A stretch of DNA of 64,000 nt from Odontesthes bonariensis. Taxonomy: Eukaryota; Chordata; Actinopteri; Atheriniformes; Atherinopsidae. The DNA is taken from the NCBI RefSeq assembly GCF_027942865.1, contig NC_134524.1:21009536-21073535 (forward strand), written 5' to 3'. The translations under genes were made by a program, and so were the position numbers. The notes under the pieces are model-generated. The model did no database searches. It was given only the letters and a program-made list of their open reading frames with translations, and was not told where the DNA came from. Positions 1 to 27,801 of the stretch are shown piece by piece. How positions within the stretch are numbered: the stretch's first letter is position 1; every line of letters starts with the position of its first letter.

Positions 1-141
1 GCGTCCGAGAGTCCGGGGGTTGGAGAAGGAAAAGAAAGATTGCCTAAAATGTATTTGGAGTGAAGGATAACTGCTCTTTCAGGTCAGCCAATTTAATGAA
101 AGGCAAATGTGGGATAAACAAGCATATTTGACCCAGGTCAG

Positions 142-166
<25 letters not shown>
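142..166. repeat. (TA)n microsatellite
   Basis: A perfect TA dinucleotide run followed by an A-rich stretch. Confidence 0.95.
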
Positions 167-172
<6 letters not shown>

Positions 173-239
173 AATAAAATAAAATAAAAATACTGAATGA
201 GACTCTTTAGCTTTTCATCAAATCCTTCAGATAAAGAAC

Positions 240-1317
240 TAGGGATGTCCCGATCCGATCACGTGGTTTCAGACTCGATCGGAATCAGACGTTTCATCCC
301 GATCAGGGATCGGATATATAGCCTATATATACACATGTACATTTATTCACAATATTTTATTTATTTTTTAAAAATCAGAACTATAATATTTCAAAACAAA
401 TAGGAAAAAATAACAGCTTAGTATCTACTGTAATGTGGCGGTACAGAGTCAGACCGTCTCAACTCCACACAGAATCAACGCACGGCAACGCAAGGCAACG
501 CAAGGCAACGCAAGGCAACGCAAGGCAACGCAAGGCAAAGCACGGCAACGCACGGCAACGCACGGCAACGCACGGCAACGCACGGCAACGCACGGCAACG
601 CAAGGCAACGCAAGGAAAGCACGGCAACGCAAGGCAACGCACAGCAACGCACGGCAACGCACGGCAACGCACGGCAACGCACGGCAACGCACGGCAACGC
701 ACGGCAACAGCTTGAGGCTGGGGGGCGCGAATTTCTGCGGTGTGGAGGTATTTTAAAGTGGATGACAAAAATGTTGCCATTCCAAACTGTGAGATATGCA
801 AACTTGGGATTTTAAAGAGGTGGCGAGGACATGGCTAACATCCTTGATGAGAACAGGAACAGGCTCAAACCTGACAAGGTAGAGATGTTGGTGATGTTGG
901 AAGCCAGAGCAGGAGAGTAGGAATTAGGAGTGCAGTTAAAGCACATTACTGGCCTTACTTTACAACACTTTGCCACTTTAATTTGCTTATTTGTTTACAT
1001 GCCTGCCAGGTATTTCAAGTAGAGCTGCTGCTCGTTTTTATTTATAAACATTGTTGCACTAAACTCCAATGTGAAGAATTTGTATATTACTTGATTACTT
1101 TTTTTGTTCAAGCTACCTCACAGAAGTGCTCTGTTTATAAGTGTTAAATGATAAAATAAGGTGAATAAAATAATAATCAGGGACATCCTGGATCTGTTTC
1201 TTTGCCGTTATTCATTTTTTTTATGTACTGTAGAAGTATCGGATCAGGACTCGGTTATTGGCAGATACTCAAAATCAAATGACTCGGAGGCAAAAAAACC
1301 TGATCGTGACATCCCTA
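240..1317 (+). mobile_element. Internally deleted hAT transposon with transposase remnants
   Basis: Terminal inverted repeats read TAGGGATGTCCCGATC on the left and, reverse-complemented, TAGGGATGTCACGATC on the right. The flanks are TAAAGAAC (232-239) and TAAAGAAA (1318-1325), a 7/8 match to the 8-bp target duplication typical of hAT. Around 735-815 an open stretch with WRYFKVDDKN and CEICK looks like the BED zinc finger. Directly after it, 835-920 encodes ILDENRNRLKPDKVEMLV, which resembles the C-terminal dimerisation domain of hAT transposases. The catalytic middle is missing, so the copy is non-autonomous. It carries an expanded minisatellite at 475-709. Confidence 0.85.
475..709 (+). repeat. 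10-bp minisatellite (GGCAACGCAM)n
   Basis: About 23 tandem copies of a 10-base unit GGCAACGCAC or GGCAACGCAA, with one shortened unit near 613-620. Blocks of the A and C variants alternate. Because no frame contains a stop, long open frames appear on both strands; they are not genes. The array sits inside the hAT derivative. Confidence 0.97.
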
Positions 1318-2186
1318 TAAAGAAATGAAATCTTCCAATGAATGGCAATTTCAATTCTCTCAGACAGATCTGCCGCTCACTTGTAATGAATGTACAGCTT
1401 TGTGAGGGAAGAGACAGAAAAAAAAAAAAAGGAAAAAAAAAAAGGTTGACCGTCAAACTGCAAAACTCCATCCATCATATCTATAATATGCAATCAGAGA
1501 ATAGATTCCAAATGAGGTCCACTCTTTTTCTGAAGGGTTCCCACTACTCCCGCAGAAGGTCAGAGGTGTGCATTGGGGCTAAAAACTGCTTCTACTTCGC
1601 ACTCTACTACCGACTACTTACGTCATCAAAACTCCAGCGTACCCTCTGAGGGGACCAGCGGCAAAAGGAGATGACATGAATTTTGATTAAAGAAAAAAAA
1701 AAAAAAAAAAAAAAGCTGAATAGGACTTGCTGTCCTTGTGTTCAACTTTTTTTGGGGGGAAGGGGGGGTTGGATTCTTCAAGGAGATTGTCCCAAGTGGG
1801 TTTGAAGTCCTTGAATTTGATTGTTAGTTACACAAGAACACCTTGCAATGTCAGCCGCGTCCTTTCATGCGTCTCTGACTGATGACCGAACACAAACTGA
1901 TGTTATGTGGAAACCATGGGGGGGAACAAGGACTTAGGAGCCGATTTAAAGAAAATTAACCCCTTATCTTGTCAATTTAGACAATTTTTACCTTAAATCA
2001 AGACTTGGATAGATTTTTTTTCCCTTTTAAATTTTCAATCAAATTAAAACTTCCCCCCCTTTTTTTTTTTTTTTATAAATGAAACCATTTGGATAGAAAA
2101 ACATATATCCAAAACATTATCTATGACTTACAAATATCAAAGTGTGATATCATGACCTCCCATCTCACTGTATCCACAAACCTCAC

Positions 2187-2243
2187 CTGAGTTCTTGCAG
2201 CTCCACCTGCCTCTGGCCTACTGCTGCTGCTACCAGGGTTTCC
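2187..2243 (-). other. Possible 57-bp cassette exon of slc12a6
   Basis: On the minus strand a pyrimidine-rich stretch ending TTTTTATTAG precedes 57 bases that stay open in the phase left by exon 22 (phase 0 in and out) and are followed by a GTGAGG donor. The 19 predicted residues begin GNPGSSSS and end AARTQ, so the segment is Ser/Gly/Ala-rich. It does not match what I know of the KCC3 tail, where the next residues should resemble AQLVKDR. It may be an alternative fish exon or chance. Confidence 0.25.
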
Positions 2244-3025
2244 CTAATAAAAATGATGCACGACATTCACAAACAAGATGTGTGTGTGTTACGGCTCATC
2301 TCGCATACGACTGCTGATTCAATTAACCCAGTAAGACCAGATGTGGCAGGCCCTGAAGGCGTCCTAGTGGGTTAATAATTCCCTCGACACGGCGGAGGGA
2401 TTCGTGGAGTAAAACGATAAGCCGCCACAGGAGCTCCAAAAGCAATTTGAGGTTGTTATAAATCCCAGTGGTGGACAACCTGATAGCCAGACAGCTGAGG
2501 CCAATTTATGGTTCCTGCGTCCGCTTCTATGCAAGGCTTTTTGGTGAGGTAAATTTTGTTATCTGCGCGAAAGGTCCATTAGGACCCCCTCCCCCTGCAG
2601 CCGACCGCGGGAAAGCCCAAACAATTTGCAACCGTGTGGGTTTTAGCATGCCGACAACACACATGCTTGTTTCCATCTCTCATTCAAAAACACACCAAAC
2701 AAAATGGGCAAGAGGCAGAAGAACAACACAGATGCTTGTTTTTGAGGAAAATAACAGTTGCTGTTATCCACACATTTACAATGTACTGTAGACAGATTAC
2801 ACACTCATGCATGGATAGTGTTGGCGAGGCAAACCCCAAATGCAAAAGATTTAAAAATACTAAGGTACATTCTTTTTTTTTTGGCTACCATTAATTAGCA
2901 TTTAGTTGTTCTAGAGCCAATAGCACAGATCCCAAAAATACCGTGATTCTCAGCTACAGGTTGGATGTTCAAAATCTATGCTCAGTGAAGGCGTTACGTA
3001 CGCGTTCAAATGAACTTAAACTTAC

Positions 3026-20843
<17,818 letters not shown>

Positions 20844-22439
20844 GGCAGCTCACTTGGAAAAGTTAATCGGGGTGCTGTGTGGGATGCTGGAGAAAAGGGA
20901 TGGGGTAGGAGGAGTCACAGACTAACTTTCAGGGCCGTGCTGACCCGAGCCGAGCTAGACTGTCTCCCAGTTGATGCTGAGGTAACAGCGGCCTCTACAA
21001 TTCCCTTTTTCTTTGCTGAAATTCTCCATTAAAGCAAAGTGGTTACTGTGCACCAGGCATATGAAAGAGACGGTACAACAGGCCCCTCTTCGTGCCAGAG
21101 TCAAAACATTTACCGATTCAGATAGAAATTTTGTTGTTTTGTGAGCGATGCCAGCACAGGATGCTCAATTCTGTCAAAAGACATGTGCAGCAAAACAGTT
21201 TTGAGCTGCCACATGAGACAATAAGAAGCTGTCTCTTCTTGTGATTTCAAATTAAACCTTTAAAAACGCACAGCCTGCATTAACCTCATCTTTGGACCTG
21301 CTGGTTCTCGAGAGACGGAACTAAAGTGTGTCTGACAAGCACCTGGAGGGATAAAAAGGCCCTTCACAGCTTTAGAAGGCCTCTGGTTAGGGTGAGGGAG
21401 AGGACGGGAGGAAACCAGAGGGAGAGAGAGAGACAGACAAAAAAAAGATATGAAGAAGAACCATTTCATTTTGTTTGCAAAAATTCATTTCAATAAAACG
21501 GTACACCGTGGGATTGAATAAAAGAACGCTACATTTGCACAAAGCTCCATCTATGCAACACAGACTGTCTGCATTCCGATTTCTCCCTGTTCAGAAGGTC
21601 TCGTAGTCGGATGTAACAGTGAGCACCAAACAGCACCGCATCATGTGCACTTGTGAAAATACTCAGTTTAGCAGCTCCACAATACTCCCTTTGTCATTTC
21701 ATACCACATATTCATGCACTCTTAAAGGGACGCCAGCTGCGGGGTAAAAGCTTCTTCGTTTGTCACAGGTCGACCCCTGTCTCGCCTCACAATGAAATGT
21801 CCACACATTTTTTCATTTCCACCTACTTGTGTTCTTATGTACATCACATGAAAAACATGAATGTCTTGCTGTAGATGGTTTATGTCCTGGGTGAAATCCT
21901 TTTAAAACAACATGGCAGCTCTTTTAAATGGAAGATTTATCTAACAATAACCAGTGTAAACGTACACTGTTGTCCTTCTAAAGTGGACCAGTTTACACTT
22001 CTCATCCTGGGGAGAAAGTGACAGGACAGCTGGATAGAATTAAATGTTTTTCCTTGCCTTCAACTTGGCTTCTAATTTAATTATTAAAGGAGAGCGGTTC
22101 CAACCGGTTGTGCCGGTGAATACTGGCTCCCCTGCATGCAGAGGCAAGGCATGCTTTTTTTTTTGTTGTTGTTGCCGGCCTCACAGTCTAGTCCTTCAAA
22201 ATCCAGAGGTGGATGAGGGGGAGACGACGAGGCCGGGTTACACAGAAATAAAGAGGCACCGAGGGAAGAGAGCGCGCGGTTCGTTACGTACACTTCCAGC
22301 TTCATTTGGCAAACTCACTGGAAAAGCCACAGCAACTAGTCAGGATTTTCTCATTTCATTCTTGTTTCCAGGGTGCTTCGCTTCGAGGCCGAGTGAAAAA
22401 AAGGATAAATGGCAAACATTCCGCATTTACATGCTGCTT

Positions 22440-22672
22440 TTTCTAGTCTTGTCGACCCTGAGCCTTTCAAAGAACAAGCCACAGTCCCCAGCATCTTTTT
22501 ATTCTTTACATCCAGTGCATTACCCTCCTTCACACACATCAAGAGGCAATGTGGGGCGCACAATCCCACACAAGAACCACTATATTGTGGACGGCAGAGG
22601 CCGGGAATGAAACCCTTAACCTTCGGACGGATGGGAACCTGCTCTACCTCCCGAACCACGGACCGCCCCGAC
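22440..22672 (-). mobile_element. tRNA-derived SINE, diverged
   Basis: On the minus strand a tRNA-like head carries an A-box-like GGTAGAGCAGG (reverse of 22638-22648) and a B-box-like GGGTTTCATTCCC (reverse of 22603-22615) at normal pol III promoter spacing. A non-tRNA body follows toward lower coordinates. Mismatches to the box consensus and the absence of cloverleaf pairing argue for a SINE and against a working tRNA gene. The lower boundary is approximate. Confidence 0.6.
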
Positions 22673-24194
22673 AACTTGGAGGTGGCGATTTTTTTTCCTG
22701 GATTTGCTGCTAAAATGCCATAAAAACCACCGACAAACACTAGCAGAGGCATCGAGCAAACAGTAACCGCATAAACTTCAACCCCAAGCAATGATGTGAC
22801 GACATGACCACTTGGAACAGGATATTTTGTTCTCCTTTTTGACCATTGAGCTCTGATTTATTTATTTTTTTCCCCCTCCCTTTTCGAGCATTGCACAACT
22901 TTGGCCACCATTTCCCATTTAATTTGCACAGAAATAGTAAAAAACAACACCTTCCTTGCTATATTGCAGATCAAAGATCATTAATGATAAGTTACCCCGA
23001 ATTCACATGAACTAGTCAAGCACCTTTTAAAAAAATAATTAAAAAAAACATGTCAGTTCAATCTGAACACCTCCCTCTTTGTTTGAGCCACCTTTCTCAC
23101 GTTTTAAAGACATTCTGAGTTCATTTATTTGAAAAACTTTTCTTTTTTTCCAGCAGAAAGCTGCTACAGAGGTACAATCGAGAGCTTATTTAAAACTTGA
23201 CATCCAAACATCAAGGTTCATTCCCCCATACGTTATCATTATTGGATTATCCAATGATTATTTAGATTTAGATCAGACTAAGGAGACCGTGCCGTCTTAC
23301 TCTGATTCAAAGTAGTGTGGATGTAAACTGTATGCTGTTGGGACAAGAACATCAAATTTCTATCAAATGGGACACCAATTATCTAATCAGCCCGGACCAT
23401 AAACTCAAGAAAAGCTCAGCTGATCCTGATGATGATGATAACGTTGGTCGCATGCAAACCGCCACATAGTTGACATTCTAAGCCAATTAAGCTAGCTATA
23501 AAAATTCTGGCTTGAACCGGTCGGTAACCACATCCCAGTGTTATTATATATACAGAAGTGGTAATAATGCTTGTATAAGAAATGTGTCAAACCTGGCCTT
23601 ATATCGCATTATGAAAACAAAAGGACTGCGGCATCTGTATGAAGCTGCAATTTGAACGTTGACGTTAACGCACACAAACCAGTTAAAATCTTCGCGCCTT
23701 TAATTCAGGATAAACTGTGCGTGTAATTGGCCTTTTCTAAGAAATCAGTGGTTATCTTTTATCATCACATTAGGGAGAAAAGGGTGCGCAGCACTGAGCT
23801 ACCGCTGAGGTAGCAGCAGGCATACTGTGGTAGTATCGGAAGAGGTGGACTCGGACGGTCGCTCCAGACGATACAGCTAACCGAAGCTAACATTACCCTG
23901 GAGCTAGCCACGCCGCCGATAAACTGTCAACTCCACGGACCTCCAGTCAGACCTGTACGGCGTCAATTCTGCTAACTGAAAATAATACATTTTACTAACC
24001 AAACTGGTACAACTCATACCTGTCTCAAGTTTTTTTTAAAAGAATCCCTCCAAAGCACGAGTGTCTTCAGTTGCATGCAAGAACACTTAGCTCCCCTCCC
24101 GGGATTTTTGTCGGCACTTTCCACCTACCAACCCGACCCAACAAAAAACATGCGACCGTGCGTGTCCAGTCCTAATGTACTTGCCGTCGCTGCA

Positions 24195-24250
24195 ACGGCC
24201 TGCGCATGCGTGATGGTGACCACAAGGTGTGTAGGAAATGTAGTCCGGGC
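24195..24250. promoter_or_regulatory. Possible promoter with NRF1- and ZNF143-like motifs
   Basis: The palindromic TGCGCATGCG at 24201-24210 matches the NRF1 motif. ACTACATTTCC (reverse of 24233-24243) is close to the ZNF143/SIX5 motif. These two motifs commonly mark CpG-type promoters. The likely user is slc12a6, which runs away from here on the minus strand, through an untranslated first exon. This is inferred from motifs alone. Confidence 0.35.
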
Positions 24251-24396
24251 AGACAAGCAGAAGCGTTAATTAGTTAAAAAAGAGGGCATACCTTCTCGTC
24301 AATTTTTCAAAACGTATAAAAAAAATTAAAAACTTAATTAATCAATTAAAAATGTATTTAAAAAAAATACATACATACTATATATATATATATATA

Positions 24397-25393
24397 AAGT
24401 ATTCGCTCATCTGCCTTTACACTCATATGAATTTAAGTGGCATCCCATTCTTAATCCAGAGGGTTTAATATGACGTCGGCCCACCCTTTGCAGCTATAAC
24501 AGCTTCAACTCTTCTGGGCAAGCTTTTCACAAGATTTAGGTGTGTTTATGGGGATTTTTAATAATTCTTCCAGAAGCTCGTTTGTGGGGTCAGACACTGA
24601 TGTTGGACGAGAAGGCCTGACTCGCAGTATCCGCTCTAATTCATTCCAAAAGGTGTTCTATCGGGTTGAGGTCAGGACTCTGTGCAGGCCAGTCAAGTTC
24701 TTCCACACCAAACTTGCTCATCCATGTCCTTATGGACCTTGGATTGTGCAGTTGTGTGCAGTAATGTTGGAACAGGAAGGGGCCGTCCTCAAACTGTTTC
24801 CACAAAGTTGGGAGCATGAAATTGTCCAAAATCTCTTGGTATGCTGAAGCATTCAGAGTTCCTTTCCCTGGAACTAAGGGGCCAAGCCCAGCTCCTGAAA
24901 AACAACCCCACATCATGATCCCCCCTCCACCAAACTTTAATATTGGCAGACAAGTAACCGTTCTCCTGGCAACCGCTAAACCCAGACTCGCCCATTAGAT
25001 TGCCAGATGGAGAAGCGTGAATCGTCACTCCAGAGAACGCGCCTCCACTGCTCTAGAGTTCAGTGGCTGCGTGCTCTGTCATTTTACGTGGCCTAACACT
25101 TCGTGGCTGAGTTCCCGTCATTTCCAATCGCTTCCACTTTGTTATAACACCACTGACAGTTGACTGTGGAATATTTAGTAGTGAGGAAATTTCACGACTG
25201 GACTTGTTGCACAGGTGGCATCCTATCACGGCACCATGCTGGAATTCACTGCAACCCATTCTTTCACAAATGTTAGTGGAAGCATTCTGCATGCCGAGGT
25301 GCTTGGATCTATACACCTGTGGCCATGGAAGTGATCGGAACACCTGAATTTAAATATGTGGATGAGTGAGTGAAAACTTTTGGCAATTTAGTG
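24397..25393 (-). mobile_element. Degenerate Tc1-like transposon
   Basis: Two minus-strand frames show an IS630/Tc1 transposase. The N-terminal part has IPQSTVSGVITKWKR (helix-turn-helix region); the C-terminal part has MMWGCFSG and [12 protein letters not shown], which carries the final acidic residue of the DDE catalytic set. The frames are separated by frame breaks. Imperfect terminal repeats are seen near 24397-24445 and 25340-25393. The left end has run into a TA microsatellite. The element is dead. Confidence 0.9.
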
Positions 25394-25727
25394 TATATAC
25401 ACATATAAAAAACATGTGCAGTGTCACAAAAAAGTTAAAAGATCAGCTCTAAGTTACATAATGAAACTATCGAGTCTCTAAAGAAAGCAGAGGTTTTCAC
25501 GGAGAGCATTCCCTGTCGGGGCAACACCTCCTAAAAGAGCTGTTTGATTGACAGGCGACTTTATGCGAATACCAGCTCTTAAAACTATTCATTTGGCCAC
25601 TGTGACCCATACGGAAGTATCCAAATTTTATCTTTAACGTTTTTCAATATTTCCCCCCCTTATAGGCTGTCACTTAGTCTGGACTTTAAAACACACAGGG
25701 ACAACTGCATACAAACCATCAACAAAA

Positions 25728-25733
25728 TTTATT
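25728..25733 (-). terminator. nop10 poly(A) signal
   Basis: AATAAA on the minus strand, 244 bp after the nop10 stop codon. Confidence 0.6.
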
Positions 25734-25976
25734 CAGCATTAAGAAGAAAAGAAAAACAGAAAATCACAGCAATACACTTTCATGTATGCCAAAAAGACAA
25801 TGTTATGCAAGACTGTGTAAATTAACAGCTGTTCCAACGCACCAGTAGTCTCTTAAATTTAGGTCAGGAATTGTGTTCCTCTTCTCTTTGCAGCCTCATC
25901 TTCACCTCCATCCCCACATCCCTTGCTCTGATCGCCTTCCATCCCTTCACCTCTCCTGCCTCCGGTCGCCGCTCTC

Positions 25977-26820
25977 TCACATGATAGGCCTGGGCTGCTG
26001 GGTGAGCAGAAGGCCGAAACGTTTCTTCAACTGCACCCGGTGGCGGGAGAACTTGTCGTCAGGGGAGAAACGAGCCGGGTGGGCCGAGGTGGTGGGCTGT
26101 CCATCGGGTCTCACCTTCTGTTGGTGGCAAACACAGAAAGAGTCATTTGAGTGTTGGTGTCGGATAATGATATAAAGACCAAATATACACTCGCGTGTAC
26201 ATTTTGAAATACTTCAGAAATCTATGGGCAACAATTCTTTCATTGTACCTGCTTGAGGTATTATATTTTCTAATAAAGTTACAAACAATTTTAGAGCATT
26301 TACTTCTGGCACAAATAACACATCGTACTGTTTTGTTGCTGCTGTTGTTGGTTTGTCATTTCCAAACCTCTTTGGTGAGTCCTTGTGTGACGAAATCCAA
26401 CTAAATCCCCACAATTCTAATTGTAATGATCGTGTTAATAATACGATAAAAGTTCGCAGTAATGACGTCACATCAATAACGTATGGAGACAGATTCATAT
26501 TTTCCAAGGAACCAACAACTCATAAGAACTCATAAAATTGATCAAAAATTAAATGCTAGGGGTGTTTTTTTGCCAATTTTTTTTTTAAACCTTAATCAAA
26601 ATTATTCACTGTATAAACAGGAATCGTTATTTCCCCTGCTATTACTAACTGGTACAAGTTAGTTTTCGATCCTACAACAGTTTCAGGTTTAACATTATGA
26701 ACCCCACGAGCCAAAAGACGTTTATAACGTCACGTTCAAACGGTGTAAACACAACGTTAGCGTTACCTTCAGGGTGTAGACTCGGTCCCCGCTTTCATTT
26801 AAGTAAAACTGCAGAAACAT
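25977..26820 (-). CDS. nop10: H/ACA ribonucleoprotein subunit Nop10
   Basis: Nop10 is one of the four core proteins of H/ACA snoRNPs (with dyskerin, Nhp2 and Gar1). It acts in nucleolar pseudouridylation of rRNA, in scaRNPs and in telomerase RNA stability. Two exons: 26767-26820 (18 codons, starting [18 protein letters not shown]) and 25977-26117 (46 codons plus stop). The product is 64 aa, the same length as human NOP10. The core [18 protein letters not shown], which binds the dyskerin homologue, is intact, and the protein ends TQQPRPIM. It is minus-strand and lies between slc12a6 and the plus-strand NUT-like gene, as in human. GC-rich sequence with a GGATATCCGG core lies upstream near 26975-26985 and may belong to its promoter. 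Confidence 0.97.
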
Positions 26821-27775
26821 CACGGCAAAAAGCTCACTTCAAAGCTTTTGAGATGAAAATGAAAAACAGTTAGGCTTTACTGGGTCGAAAAACCGTACAA
26901 TTTTAAAGCCAACAGACTCTTTCCGCGACGGAATCCCACGTGTAGCGCAATTTCTCCTAGCTAGAAAAACAGGGCGGATATCCGGTTCAGTACGCAGGCC
27001 GCTCAGCACCATGGGGAATTGAGTTTAAATATCAAACGCCCACAATTCACTATTGAACGTTATCAAAAGTATGTCATATTATTTTTCTTTCAACCTCTTC
27101 AATATTTGTTTTAATCAGAGCAAATACATACACCAAATACAGAGAGTTTTGTGCTGCTTTGTTTAAAAAACAACAATACCGGTTTGTCATCAACAACATA
27201 TAACTTTGTGAGCACACACGAGAATTAACTTCAAGTAGCTGCGACATTTTTTTTAAAAAAGAAAAATAATTTTTTTTAACTACAAATGATGTAACTTTCA
27301 AGTAATATCAAGTTTGGAATGTTCGGGTATAAAGCTTCAAATTTAAAAAAAAACCTGAATGGTGTTTATTTTTGTTTTGAACTGTGATGACAGTACGCAT
27401 GTTGCAGCATTGGCGTAACAATAATTATCACAAACAAGAAAGGTAAGCCAATGAGACTTAATTCATCACACTGTGATATGTGTCATTTGCTACTAATGGG
27501 TACAACTAATACACTGAAGAACTGCCATTTGGCATACTTCCTGTACAGGCACATTGAGTCAGTACTAACACAGAATAAGCACTAATGTTTGTTATACAGT
27601 AGTGTTATTAAGTGTGTACAATTTAAAAAAATTAAATGGTCGACCAACTGTATGTCTGTGTTAATGCACAGCAAGTATACTCAGTATCTTGTCATTTATG
27701 GAACTGATATATTCAGTCCCTCACTGATATCCACCCATCTTGTGTATTATTTGAATTCTCACTTTCCTCTGACAG
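26821..27775. other. Divergent spacer between nop10 and the NUT-like gene
   Basis: Nop10 runs left and the NUT-like gene runs right, so this 950-bp spacer should hold both promoters. The nop10-proximal part (26900-27010) is GC-richer. The rest is AT-rich with poly-A/T runs. No coding exon was recognised. Translation of the NUT-like gene starts just after an acceptor at 27775, so an untranslated first exon probably lies here. Confidence 0.5.
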
Positions 27776-27801
27776 CTTCATTCAACAGACCCACAGAGCT
27801 G

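Larger units (their letters stand above)
1..3025. other. Left-edge stretch downstream of slc12a6 exon 22 (intron), mostly repeat
   Basis: No conserved coding exon was recognised apart from the doubtful cassette at 2187-2243. It holds a (TA)n run at 142-166, a 1078-bp hAT derivative at 240-1317 and several poly-A/T tracts. It is best read as a slc12a6 intron, since the gene's tail is still missing at the window edge. Confidence 0.6.
20844..25710. other. Spacer between slc12a6 exon 1 and nop10
   Basis: No conserved protein-coding exon was found. Contents are a tRNA-derived SINE (22440-22672), a possible promoter (24195-24250), a (TA)n run near 24380 and a degenerate Tc1 element (24397-25393). 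An untranslated slc12a6 exon could lie here but cannot be placed from sequence alone. Confidence 0.6.

Noticed and set aside
433-815. Several long overlapping open frames on both strands
   Set aside because: They are created by the 10-bp tandem repeat, whose unit contains no stop in any frame; the peptides are simple repeats (GNARQRTATH, ALPCVAVRC).
22044-22610. 188-aa plus-strand open frame
   Set aside because: It runs across a SINE on the opposite strand and low-complexity DNA, shows no recognisable domain and has no supporting splice structure.
22603-22648. Possible tRNA gene on the minus strand
   Set aside because: A- and B-box-like blocks are present but diverged, no cloverleaf pairing was found and a SINE body follows.
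27589-27801. Upstream in-frame Met as start of the NUT-like gene
   Set aside because: A pyrimidine tract and acceptor at 27775 lie between it and the conserved-looking MDPALA start; the upstream sequence is AT-rich and intron-like.
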